A stretch of DNA of 30,198 nt from an uncultured Porphyromonas sp. (GTDB lineage Bacteria; Bacteroidota; Bacteroidia; Bacteroidales; Porphyromonadaceae), in contig NZ_CALIXW010000017.1 in NCBI RefSeq assembly GCF_938046015.1, forward strand, positions 1 through 30,198, in the 5' to 3' direction. Shown piece by piece: positions 6,856 through 13,217 of this stretch (position 1 is its first letter; each line of letters opens with the position of its first letter). The translations under genes were made by a program, and so were the position numbers. The notes under the pieces are model-generated. The model made no database searches. It was not told the DNA's origin and was given only the letters and a program-made list of their open reading frames with translations.

Positions 6856-8532
6856 TTATTTATATAGGTAGCGGCGTATACTCTGCTTGGGCGTCTTCTC
6901 GAAGGGCTCCTCACGCAGCTCGAAGCGCTGGATCTGCTCGTAGCTCCCCACCTGGGCGTTGAGGGCCGCACGCTGCGCCTGGATCTGCTGCCAGCCCTCC
7001 TCGAGTGTAAGGCCGTGCTCCTGGAGGAGCTGCTTATTGGGCACGATGAGCGCCTCCAGCTTACCCTCACGCATCAGCACGAGGCTCTCCTGCACATAGG
7101 GCAGCAGGCCGATCTTAGCCTCGATCTCCTCGGGGTAGATGTTCTGCCCGCTAGGGCCGAGGAGCATCGCCTTGGAGCGTCCACGGATGTAGAGGAAGTG
7201 GTCGCTGTCCATCGTCCCGAGGTCGCCCGTACGCATCCAGCCGTCCTCGGTGAAGAGCTGAGCCGTCTGCTCGGGATTCTTGTAGTAGCCCATACAGACG
7301 TTCTCCCCGCGCACCTGGATCTCGCCTATGGTAGCATCATGCCCCTCGGCGTGCTCGCCCTCGAGCGGGGCGATACGCGCCTCCATGTAGGGATGCAGCA
7401 CACGGCCGCAGGAGCGCAGGCGCCACTCATCGGCTCCGATATAGGAGATCAGAGGGGCGCACTCGGTCATCCCGTAGCCTACGGTGATGGGGAAGCCGAT
7501 GCGCTTGAGGAAGGCACCGACCTCGGGATTGAGCGCAGCACCGCCTACGATGACCTGACGGAAGGCTCCGCCGAGGCCCTCGGTGAGCTGCTGGCGCACC
7601 TTGCGATAGACGATATTGCGCAGGAAGGGCAGGGCGAGCATGAAGCGTACCTTGCGCGACTTCAGCACGGGTTGCAGGGTATTCTGGTAGATCTTCTCCA
7701 GCACAAGGGGCACGGAGATGACGATCGTGGGGCGCACCTTGCGGAAGGCTGCCCCGAGGATCTTGGGCGAAGGCACCTTACCGAGTACGACGACACGCGT
7801 ACCGCTGGCCATAGCGAGGCAGAGATTGATCATGCAGCTATAGACGTGCGCCATGGGGAGGAAGCAGAGGAGCACCTCTCCGGGGCTGATGATCTTGCGC
7901 TCCATGCAGAAGACGAGGTTGCCCGCGAAGTTGTTCCCCGAGAGCATCACGCCCTTGCTGAAGCCCGTCGTCCCCGAGGTGTAGTTGAGTACGAGGAGCT
8001 CGTCATTGGGCGTATGGTAGTAGCTGACATCCTCGGGACGCATCCCCTCAGGGTAGCGTGCCTGATGCTGGGCGCGCGCCTCCTGGAGCTGACGCTGGAG
8101 CGCCTCCAGTCCCTCGGGGCTGTAGAGCGCCGTCCCCTCCTGGAAGTCCACCACGGCCGTGAGCGCGGGATTGAGCTCGGGGCGCATCTGCTCCCACAGC
8201 TTGGCATTGATCCCTAGGATACGCGCCTCGGAGTGGCTGATAATCTGCTGGGCATCAGCAGGGGGGAAGTCCTGTAGTATGGGGACGATGACGGCACCGT
8301 AGGTGATGGCTGCTAGGAAAAAGATCCCCCATTCGGCGGAGTCCTTACCCATGAGGGCGACCTTCTCGCCACGCTGCAGGCCCTGAGCAGCAAAGAAGCT
8401 ATGCCAGCAGTCAATCTCCTCGGCCATGCCCCCGAAGGTATAGGCTCGTCCCTCGTAGTTCTCCATCGCGGGCAGGTCCCAGTGCTTGCGGAAGCTGTCC
8501 TCAAAGAGCGAAATAAAGTTCTTAGCTATCAT
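6856..8532 (-). CDS. Long-chain fatty acid-CoA ligase / AMP-binding protein
   Basis: An ANL-superfamily adenylating enzyme, most likely activating fatty acids to acyl-CoA via an acyl-AMP intermediate in the cytoplasm or at the inner membrane. The 558-residue protein has the P-loop-like motif TSGTTGFSKG (185-194), GYGMTE (352-357), the ATP-ribose binding TGD (435-437), the hinge YIRGRSKAM (about 448-456) followed by GPSGQNIYPEEIE, and a C-terminal FEKTPKQSIRRYLYK holding the catalytic lysine region. The substrate chain length is inferred from similarity to FadD-like proteins and is uncertain. It is the first gene of the minus-strand string. Its leader (8533-8680) contains two GC-rich hairpins (8583-8608 and 8649-8672). 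Confidence 0.9.
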   Translation of the reverse strand: MIAKNFISLFEDSFRKHWDLPAMENYEGRAYTFGGMAEEIDCWHSFFAAQGLQRGEKVALMGKDSAEWGIFFLAAITYGAVIVPILQDFPPADAQQIISHSEARILGINAKLWEQMRPELNPALTAVVDFQEGTALYSPEGLEALQRQLQEARAQHQARYPEGMRPEDVSYYHTPNDELLVLNYTSGTTGFSKGVMLSGNNFAGNLVFCMERKIISPGEVLLCFLPMAHVYSCMINLCLAMASGTRVVVLGKVPSPKILGAAFRKVRPTIVISVPLVLEKIYQNTLQPVLKSRKVRFMLALPFLRNIVYRKVRQQLTEGLGGAFRQVIVGGAALNPEVGAFLKRIGFPITVGYGMTECAPLISYIGADEWRLRSCGRVLHPYMEARIAPLEGEHAEGHDATIGEIQVRGENVCMGYYKNPEQTAQLFTEDGWMRTGDLGTMDSDHFLYIRGRSKAMLLGPSGQNIYPEEIEAKIGLLPYVQESLVLMREGKLEALIVPNKQLLQEHGLTLEEGWQQIQAQRAALNAQVGSYEQIQRFELREEPFEKTPKQSIRRYLYK

Positions 8533-8684
8533 CAGCTGTTATCTAGTCGTCAGTCTTTAGGTTGATCGGCACACAAGACGCACCCCCTGCCTCACTAGGG
8601 TCAGGGGCCATCCTATATATAAAGGGGCGCAAATACTACTTCCTCGAGGTAGGCGCTAGCGCTAGTGCCTACCCCCTCTAATAA

Positions 8685-8692
8685 CAAAGATA
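8685..8692 (-). promoter_or_regulatory. Candidate -7 element upstream of acyl-CoA ligase operon
   Basis: TATCTTTG on the minus strand matches the Bacteroidetes -7 consensus TAnnTTTG. No TTTG-like -33 box is seen at the expected 19-21 base distance, because the tonB terminator hairpin occupies that site. If active it would start a leader of about 145 nt before the ATG at 8532. Confidence 0.4.
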
Positions 8693-8703
8693 CTAAATAG
8701 CCA

Positions 8704-8747
8704 CAAAAGAGCGAGGTCAGCCCCCGTATCGGGAGGCTGACCTCGCT
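8704..8747 (-). terminator. Rho-independent terminator of tonB
   Basis: A 13-bp perfect stem (8710-8722 with 8735-8747, AGCGAGGTCAGCC/GGCTGACCTCGCT) is followed on the minus strand by CTTTTGTGG. It lies 33 bases past the tonB stop. Confidence 0.85.
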
Positions 8748-8779
8748 GTATCGCTAGCGCTCGAGGCGCTGCTGTAGTA

Positions 8780-9487
8780 TTACTGCAGGCGGAAGACTAC
8801 GGGCACGATGAATCGCGTACGTACGGCCTTACCCTGCTGGCGACCAGGCTTCCACTTAGGCATCGCCTTGACCACACGGACAGCCTCCTTGTCGAGCTCG
8901 GGGTCTACGCCCTTGATGGTCTCTACCTGAGAGGCGGAGCCATCACGCTCTACGACGAAGCGGACCATGACCTTACCCTGGATACCGTTGTCCACAGCGC
9001 GCTCGGGGTACTGGATATTCTTGGCCAGATACTTCATGAAGGCTTCCATCCCGCCAGGGAACTCAGGCTGCTCCTCTACGATCTCGAAGACCGTCTGGTC
9101 TACTTCCTCGTCCGTATTGACGTTCTTAGTCCCGAGGGGGATGTTGGGAGGAGGAAGGGGCTTATCCTGGTCTGCGGAGACGAAGGAGGGCTTGATGACC
9201 TCCTTGTTGTTATCCACAACCTTGAACTCCTCAGGCAGCTGGACCTCGGTCTGCTGTGCCTGCTGGGGCTCTGGTTCGGGTTCTTCGGGCTTCTGCTCGT
9301 CCTGGATGTTCATCACCTCATCAATATCCTTGAGGTCAAGCCCCGAAGAGGTATTCGTAGCCTGTGCGACGGAACTGCGCCACTCCAAGCTGACGAACAC
9401 TACAGAGAGAGCTACCAGTAGTCCGAGCAGGAGCGACAGGCCTTTGCCACGCTCGAGGTCTGCCTTGGGGGACTTCTTGATTTCCAT
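8780..9487 (-). CDS. tonB: Energy transducer TonB
   Basis: TonB spans the periplasm and passes proton-motive-force energy from ExbB/ExbD to outer-membrane TonB-dependent receptors. The 235-residue product has a short cytoplasmic N-terminus, one membrane anchor (about 17-34, LSLLLGLLVALSVVFVSL), a Pro/Glu/Gln-rich periplasmic linker (PEEPEPEPQQ and KPLPPPNIPLG, about 67-122) and a C-terminal TonB domain (about 140-235). The latter contains the Bacteroidetes-typical EEQPEFPGGMEAFMKYLAKN, YPERAVDNGIQGKVMVRFVV and PKWKPGRQQGKAVRTRF. It is a single-gene unit with its own promoter (9567-9597) and terminator. exbB lies on the same strand about 8 kb downstream with six other genes between. Confidence 0.95.
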   Translation of the reverse strand: MEIKKSPKADLERGKGLSLLLGLLVALSVVFVSLEWRSSVAQATNTSSGLDLKDIDEVMNIQDEQKPEEPEPEPQQAQQTEVQLPEEFKVVDNNKEVIKPSFVSADQDKPLPPPNIPLGTKNVNTDEEVDQTVFEIVEEQPEFPGGMEAFMKYLAKNIQYPERAVDNGIQGKVMVRFVVERDGSASQVETIKGVDPELDKEAVRVVKAMPKWKPGRQQGKAVRTRFIVPVVFRLQ

Positions 9488-9566
9488 TACTGCTACACTT
9501 TATAGTTGTGATACATACGTACGCTCCCGCAAAGGGTGGGAGACGACTTAGTTACTTTTCTGAGGG

Positions 9567-9597
9567 CAAATATACGAATATATTTTCGTTCCACACA
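9567..9597 (-). promoter_or_regulatory. Bacteroidetes-type promoter of tonB
   Basis: TATATTTG (9567-9574, minus strand) fits TAnnTTTG, and TGTG at 9594-9597, 19 bases upstream, is one mismatch from the -33 box TTTG. The flanks are AT-rich, unlike the surrounding intergenic DNA. The predicted leader is about 70-75 nt. Confidence 0.6.
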
Positions 9598-9903
9598 CAG
9601 GCACAGACAGCTGCTGCACCCAGCGCGAGGGAGCTCCCTCGACCACAGGGCGCCTAGCCTAGGCTAGAGCCTCGTGGGAGCTGGACGATGGGCGGGGCCT
9701 TCTGCTGCAGGGGGCGGGCTTTCTGCACCGCCCTAGCCTATCCCTCTATATAACGTACACGCGCGAGCTCTAGTATCCCAGTCTCCACAGAGCGCTCACC
9801 TTCCTCAAGAGTGCCGTGAGGAGCTCGAGCGCAAGACAAGGCATAGGTCGCAGGCCCAGCCCTTCACGCAGGCAGCAGCTCCTTCTCCTAGCAGGCAGCG
9901 CGC

Positions 9904-9987
9904 CCGAGGGATATCCGTCAGCCGCCTGAGGGCTATCCCTCGGCGCCGTGAGGGACGTCCATCAGGAGGCTGAGGGATATCCCTCAC
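9904..9987. repeat. Palindrome array B: four 18-bp units at 22-bp period
   Basis: Units start at 9904, 9926, 9948 and 9970, exactly 22 bp apart. They read CCGAGGGATATCCGTCAG, CTGAGGGCTATCCCTCGG, GTGAGGGACGTCCATCAG and CTGAGGGATATCCCTCAC. The centres alternate between GATATC-like and GACGTC, both self-complementary. The last unit is about 70 bp upstream of the proposed rplY -33 position. Confidence 0.87.
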
Positions 9988-10055
9988 AGGCCCCTAGAGG
10001 CTAGGCGGAAGCGAGCTCCCGAGACTCGGTGCGCAGGTCGCGCCCAAGCTCGGGC

Positions 10056-10086
10056 TGGGATAAGTCCGTAATTTATCGTACCTTTG
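10056..10086 (+). promoter_or_regulatory. Candidate promoter of rplY
   Basis: TACCTTTG at 10079-10086 is a full match to TAnnTTTG. The -33 position 19 bases upstream reads TGGG, a poor match to TTTG. The short AT-rich island ATAAGTCCGTAATTTATCG precedes it. The leader to the rplY ATG would be about 110 nt. Confidence 0.55.
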
Positions 10087-10202
10087 CGGCGTTTTACGAT
10101 TGTCTCGGAGACGAGCAGCCTGAGCCCAGAGCGCTGGCCTCAGACTCGTGTGATGGGAAATTAGAAGACACTAATTTTGAGTAACACATTATTAAGAACA
10201 GA

Positions 10203-10778
10203 ATGAAGACATTCGCACTCAGCGGTGAGCTCCGCACCGAGCTCGGCAAGAAGGCCTCCAAGGGCCTGCGCGCAGGTGACCAGATCCCTGCAGTCCTCTA
10301 CGGAGGCAACGACGTGGTTCACTTCACGGTTAGCCAGGAGGCTGTCCGCAACCTCGTCTACTCGCCCGACATCTTCGCTATCGACCTCACCATAGGCGGC
10401 AAGACGGTCAAGGCCATCCTCAAGGACCTTCAGTTCCACCCCGTCTCCGACGCGATCCTGCACCTCGACTTCCTCCAGGTAGAGGAGGGTAAGGCTATCG
10501 TCATGGAAGTACCTGTCGTCCTCACTGGCCACGCCGAAGGTGTGAAGGCAGGGGGTAAGCTCAGCCTCGAGATGCGTAAGCTCAAGGTACGCGCACCCTA
10601 CACGGACATCCCCGAGCAGCTCTTCATCGACGTCACCGAGCTTGGTCTGGGTAAGACCATCCAGGTCGGTGCCCTCAGCTTCGATGGGCTCGAGATCATC
10701 AACGCTAAGAACGCTGTCGTCTGCGCCGTCAAGCTCACCCGTGCTGCACGTGGTGCTATGGCCAAGAGCGGCAAGTAA
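10203..10778 (+). CDS. rplY: 50S ribosomal protein L25 / general stress protein Ctc
   Basis: L25 of the Ctc/TL5 type binds 5S rRNA in the large ribosomal subunit. The 191-residue protein has the N-terminal L25 beta-barrel (about 1-92; FALSGELRTELGKKASKGLR, IPAVLYGG, LKDLQFHPVSDAILHLDFLQ) and the C-terminal TL5 domain (about 95-180; VMEVPVVLTGHAEGVKAGG, LKVRAPYTDIPEQLFIDVTE). The codons are GC-rich and strongly biased (CTC, GGC/GGT, AAG), as expected for a highly expressed gene of this genome, which makes the gene a useful composition reference. It is followed by a 10-bp stem hairpin at 10820 and then dacB. Confidence 0.96.
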   Translation: MKTFALSGELRTELGKKASKGLRAGDQIPAVLYGGNDVVHFTVSQEAVRNLVYSPDIFAIDLTIGGKTVKAILKDLQFHPVSDAILHLDFLQVEEGKAIVMEVPVVLTGHAEGVKAGGKLSLEMRKLKVRAPYTDIPEQLFIDVTELGLGKTIQVGALSFDGLEIINAKNAVVCAVKLTRAARGAMAKSGK

Positions 10779-10819
10779 GCTCTCCCACACGCGTCCCACG
10801 GACGCCAGTGCTATACTAC

Positions 10820-10858
10820 GAGAGGCTGCTCCATCCGATGGGGCAGCCTCTCCTCCTT
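10820..10858 (+). terminator. Hairpin downstream of rplY
   Basis: A perfect 10-bp stem (10820-10829 with 10843-10852, GAGAGGCTGC/GCAGCCTCTC) is followed by CTCCTTGA, which has few T residues. It may be a weak terminator or a processing and stability hairpin. No separate dacB promoter was seen after it, so partial read-through is plausible. Confidence 0.6.
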
Positions 10859-10905
10859 GAGCCCCGCGTGCAGCTCAGCCGCGTGGCCTATCATCACCGA
10901 TCATC

Positions 10906-12456
10906 ATGCGCCCCCTCCTCACCCTCCTACTCCTCTGTGCTCTACCCCTGGCTGCCCACGTACGCCAGGAGGGACTGCGCACCGCCAAGCAGCTCGAGCA
11001 GCGAGGCGGCGCCGTCTGCGTCCTGGTGCGCGACCTCGAGACGGACTCCCTGCTCATCGACTGGCGCTCGAGGCAGGACTTCTGCCCCGCCTCTCTGACC
11101 AAGATCCCCACGACAGCAGCCTTCCTCGCCCTACGCGGTGCGGACTACCGCTTCCGTATGCCACTGCTGCTGGATGGCGTGCAGCAGGGCGAGACCTTCA
11201 AGGGGCGACTCATCGTGCAGGCCTCGGGCGACCCCTCCCTCGGCTCGCACTACGTCCCCGAGCGCACGCGTCTGCTACAGCAGCTCGGCGAGCTGCTCCG
11301 CCAGCGCGGCATACGCCACTTCACGGGCGGCATACAGCTCCAGCTGCGGGACCTTCCCGAGCCCGCCTACGGCGTACACTGGCTGGAGGAGGATCTAGAC
11401 AGCTACTACGGAGCCCCCGTCTCGGGCTGCAACATCGGCGACAACTATGCCGACCTCTACCTCTCCAGCGATCGCGAGGGCGCGGCAGCGGACTATGACC
11501 TTGCCTCCGTCTCTCTGCCCAGCAGCTCAGGCCTCGAGCTGAGCAGCCGCACCAGCGTCAGCTCGCACATCAGCCCCGCGGGGGACAGCGTCTATCTCTC
11601 GGGGCAGATACGCCCGGGCCTCATGCGTCGCTACCAGCGTATGCCGCTCTCGAGCCCCGCACACTATGCCGCCCTATGGCTCAGCGAAGGCCTGCAGCAG
11701 CGCGGCATCAGCTTCGGCGAAGCCCCGCGCCTCGACTACGACCGACAGACGGCAGGCGATACCCTCGGCGTCTACGAGTCCCTACCCGCCGACACGCTGG
11801 TACGCATCACCAACTTCCGCAGCGCCAATGTCTACGCCGAGGCCCTGGCCTACCACCTCAACAGCCCCGAGGAGCGCCCCGAGGGCCTGCCCAAGGGGGT
11901 GCTGCGCTACTGGAAGGATCGGCTCCAGCTCGACAGACGCTCCCTAGACCTACGCGACGGCTCGGGCCTCAGCCGCTCGGGACGCCTGCAGCCACAGGCC
12001 CTAGAGCAGATCCTACGCTGCGTATGGCAGGACAGCACGCTGCGCGAGCCCTTCCTCTACAGCCTCCCACGTGCGGGCTACGAGGGCTCGGTACGCAGCC
12101 TCACCCTTCGCCCCGAGATCACAGCCCAGGTCAAGAGCGGCTCCCTGCGCGGCGTACGCGGCTATGCGGGCTACCTCGAGCATGAGGGACGCTGGTACAG
12201 CATCGTCTACATCGCCAACGGCATAGGCGCTGAGGCCGCGCGCCAGGGCTTCATCCAGACGGCCAACGAACTCTTCTATCCGCCTGCCCCAGAGGTCTTG
12301 CGGCACAAGGCGGGCGAGCAGGCTACCAGCGCTAAGGCAGGGGGGAAGAAGGCCCACAGCAGCTCGGCCAAGGCTACTAAGAGCAAGGCAGCGAAGGCCA
12401 AGTCCACGAAGGCCGCCTCCAGCAAAGCCTCCCGTAAGGGCAAAGGCAAGCGCTAA
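10906..12456 (+). CDS. dacB: D-alanyl-D-alanine carboxypeptidase/endopeptidase (PBP4, peptidase S13)
   Basis: A low-molecular-weight penicillin-binding protein that trims D-Ala from peptidoglycan stem peptides and can cut cross-links in the periplasm. The 516-residue product starts with a signal peptide (1-17, LLTLLLLCALPLAAH). It shows the three active-site motifs: S63-L-T-K66 (SxxK), S306-A-N308 followed by VYAEAL (SxN), and K410-S-G-S (KTG equivalent), plus the S13-typical DGSGLSR (351-357). The last ~50 residues (about 466-516) form an unusual Lys/Ala/Ser tail with repeated AKAxK and SKA units, ending KGKGKR, reminiscent of histone H1 or polycationic cell-wall-binding tails. The ATG at 10906 is preferred because the signal peptide follows directly. 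Confidence 0.93.
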   Translation: MRPLLTLLLLCALPLAAHVRQEGLRTAKQLEQRGGAVCVLVRDLETDSLLIDWRSRQDFCPASLTKIPTTAAFLALRGADYRFRMPLLLDGVQQGETFKGRLIVQASGDPSLGSHYVPERTRLLQQLGELLRQRGIRHFTGGIQLQLRDLPEPAYGVHWLEEDLDSYYGAPVSGCNIGDNYADLYLSSDREGAAADYDLASVSLPSSSGLELSSRTSVSSHISPAGDSVYLSGQIRPGLMRRYQRMPLSSPAHYAALWLSEGLQQRGISFGEAPRLDYDRQTAGDTLGVYESLPADTLVRITNFRSANVYAEALAYHLNSPEERPEGLPKGVLRYWKDRLQLDRRSLDLRDGSGLSRSGRLQPQALEQILRCVWQDSTLREPFLYSLPRAGYEGSVRSLTLRPEITAQVKSGSLRGVRGYAGYLEHEGRWYSIVYIANGIGAEAARQGFIQTANELFYPPAPEVLRHKAGEQATSAKAGGKKAHSSSAKATKSKAAKAKSTKAASSKASRKGKGKR

Positions 12457-12465
12457 ACAGAGCGC

Positions 12466-12718
12466 AACAAAAGCAATCAGGCCCCTCACTCCGCGATCGG
12501 GGGGAGGGGCCTGAGCTATGGGGGAGCCACGAGTGGATTGAGCGAAAACTCCTAGAAACAGGATTTGAGCTCCTGCCTACCTTTGTAATCTACCGCTCTC
12601 CCCGAGGGGAGAATGAGCCGCGGCCCATTGTAGCTCGCCATTGGTAGGTAGGTTGACTCGGTTTTCAATGTTGTACGTTGAGTTTCCCTATCGACAACGT
12701 GGCTCTTTGAGTCTTTTC
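12466..12718 (-). ncRNA. Candidate structured small RNA, about 250 nt
   Basis: A leftward unit runs from a TAnnTTTG promoter (12725-12732) to a hairpin with a T-run on its minus-strand side (12477-12514, then TTGCTTTTGTTG). The block is less GC-rich than its flanks and dense in complementary segments: ACGTTG/CAACGT (12675-12680 with 12695-12700), GACTC/GAGTC (12655-12659 with 12709-12713), GGTAGG/CCTACC (12643-12648 with 12576-12581), GAGCC/GGCTC (12615-12619 with 12701-12705), and a stable CTCG tetraloop hairpin with 6-bp stem (12597-12612). It does not show the hallmark sequences of tmRNA, RNase P RNA or SRP RNA; I could not match it to a known family. A 67-codon minus frame (12552-12755) starts upstream of the predicted transcript and is probably spurious. 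An alternative is the remnant of a repeat or mobile element. Confidence 0.4.
12477..12514 (-). terminator. Hairpin with minus-strand T-run downstream of dacB
   Basis: An 11-bp perfect stem (12477-12487 with 12504-12514, TCAGGCCCCTC/GAGGGGCCTGA). The plus side continues GCTATGGGGG without T residues, whereas the minus side continues TTGCTTTTG. As a factor-independent terminator it therefore works better for leftward transcripts, though it may also stop dacB transcripts. Confidence 0.6.
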
Positions 12719-12724
12719 CTACGA

Positions 12725-12756
12725 CAAAGTTAAGCTTTATATACAAAGAAAACAAG
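12725..12756 (-). promoter_or_regulatory. Leftward promoter of the candidate small RNA
   Basis: TAACTTTG (12725-12732, minus strand) fits TAnnTTTG. CTTG (12753-12756), 20 bases upstream, is one mismatch from the -33 TTTG. The spacer is AT-rich (TTTGTATATAAAGC). Confidence 0.5.
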
Positions 12757-12862
12757 CCCCCTGCCGCAGGGTGCTCTCACCAGCTGCTTCGCCCGCTGCC
12801 CTAGGGCTCAGCCCGCATCCCTTAGCCCTCGAGCGCGCCTACCCCACCGAGGGCGAGCCGCG

Positions 12863-12947
12863 CTGAGGGATATCCATCAGCCGGCTGAAGGACGTCCGTC
12901 GACCGCGTGAGGGATATCAGCCAGCAGCGCTCAGGGATATCCCTCAG
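12863..12947. repeat. Palindrome array C: four 18-bp units, 22-23 bp period
   Basis: Units start at 12863 (CTGAGGGATATCCATCAG), 12885 (CTGAAGGACGTCCGTCGA), 12907 (GTGAGGGATATCAGCCAG) and 12930 (CTCAGGGATATCCCTCAG). Periods are 22, 22 and 23 bp, the same pattern as array D. The preceding bases CGAGCCGCG are also shared with array D. Confidence 0.87.
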
Positions 12948-13011
12948 CTCAGGTGAGGCTTAGGACAAAGCTTCGCGAGCTCCTTGAGCCGCCGAGCTGC
13001 GGGGTGAAGGT

Positions 13012-13046
13012 CAGCAGGCGGAGACCCGCTGGGAGCAGGCCGAGCG
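13012..13046. repeat. Module shared with the clpP upstream region
   Basis: The segment beginning CAGCAGGCGGAGACCCGCTG and ending GCAGGCCGAGCG recurs almost unchanged at 19304-19339, in the same order and roughly the same distance after a palindrome array. Arrays C and D are thus parts of a longer duplicated intergenic unit of about 200 bp. Confidence 0.75.
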
Positions 13047-13070
13047 AAGCCTCTAAGGCGAGCAAAAAGC

Positions 13071-13107
13071 AGTGCCGAGTGTAGCCTAAGCCGCCTCGGC
13101 ACTTTTC
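13071..13107. terminator. Terminator hairpin upstream of the RND operon
   Basis: A 9-bp perfect stem (13071-13079 with 13095-13103, AGTGCCGAG/CTCGGCACT) has TTTCTTC on its right and CAAAAAGC on its left, so it could act in both directions. It may insulate the RND operon from rightward transcription out of the dacB region. Confidence 0.65.
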
Positions 13108-13217
13108 TTCGCAGCAGATTAAACCTTCGCTCCGCTGAGGCATCTAAGCCTTATCCCCTCCTAGGCTACCGCCTCTGGTAGCTGGACATAGACACATCCT
13201 TAATAGATATAGAGTAT

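Larger units (their letters stand above)
9488..10202. other. Divergent intergenic region between tonB and rplY
   Basis: 715 bases without a supported gene. It contains the tonB leader and promoter (9488-9597), a GC-rich stretch with no recognised motif (about 9600-9900), palindrome array B (9904-9987), the rplY promoter (about 10056-10086) and the rplY leader. The frame at 9805-9987 (minus) ends in the array and looks spurious. Confidence 0.6.
12457..13217. other. Intergenic region between dacB and the RND operon
   Basis: 761 bases without a convincing protein gene. From left to right: a bidirectional hairpin (12477-12514), an AT-richer block holding a candidate leftward RNA (12515-12720) and its promoter (12725-12756), GC-rich DNA, palindrome array C (12863-12947), a module shared with the clpP upstream region (13012-13046), and a terminator hairpin (13071-13107). 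No TAnnTTTG element was found directly before the RND adaptor gene. Confidence 0.6.

Noticed and set aside
8583..8672. Two hairpins in the acyl-CoA ligase leader as a possible riboswitch
   Set aside because: No known aptamer sequence motif was seen and simple GC-rich hairpins are common in this DNA.
12552..12755. 67-codon minus-strand frame with MFSLYIKLNFVVG start
   Set aside because: Its start codon lies upstream of the predicted transcription start, inside the promoter spacer, and the product resembles no protein; the block is better explained as a structured RNA or repeat remnant.
12863..12947. Possible CRISPR array because of regular 22-bp spacing
   Set aside because: The units are palindromic, degenerate, separated by only 4-bp linkers, always four in number, and no cas genes are present.
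13167..13182. Inverted repeat CTACC-N6-GGTAG before the RND adaptor as a TetR/MarR operator
   Set aside because: Too short to be convincing and no regulator gene lies near the operon; mentioned only in the adaptor entry.
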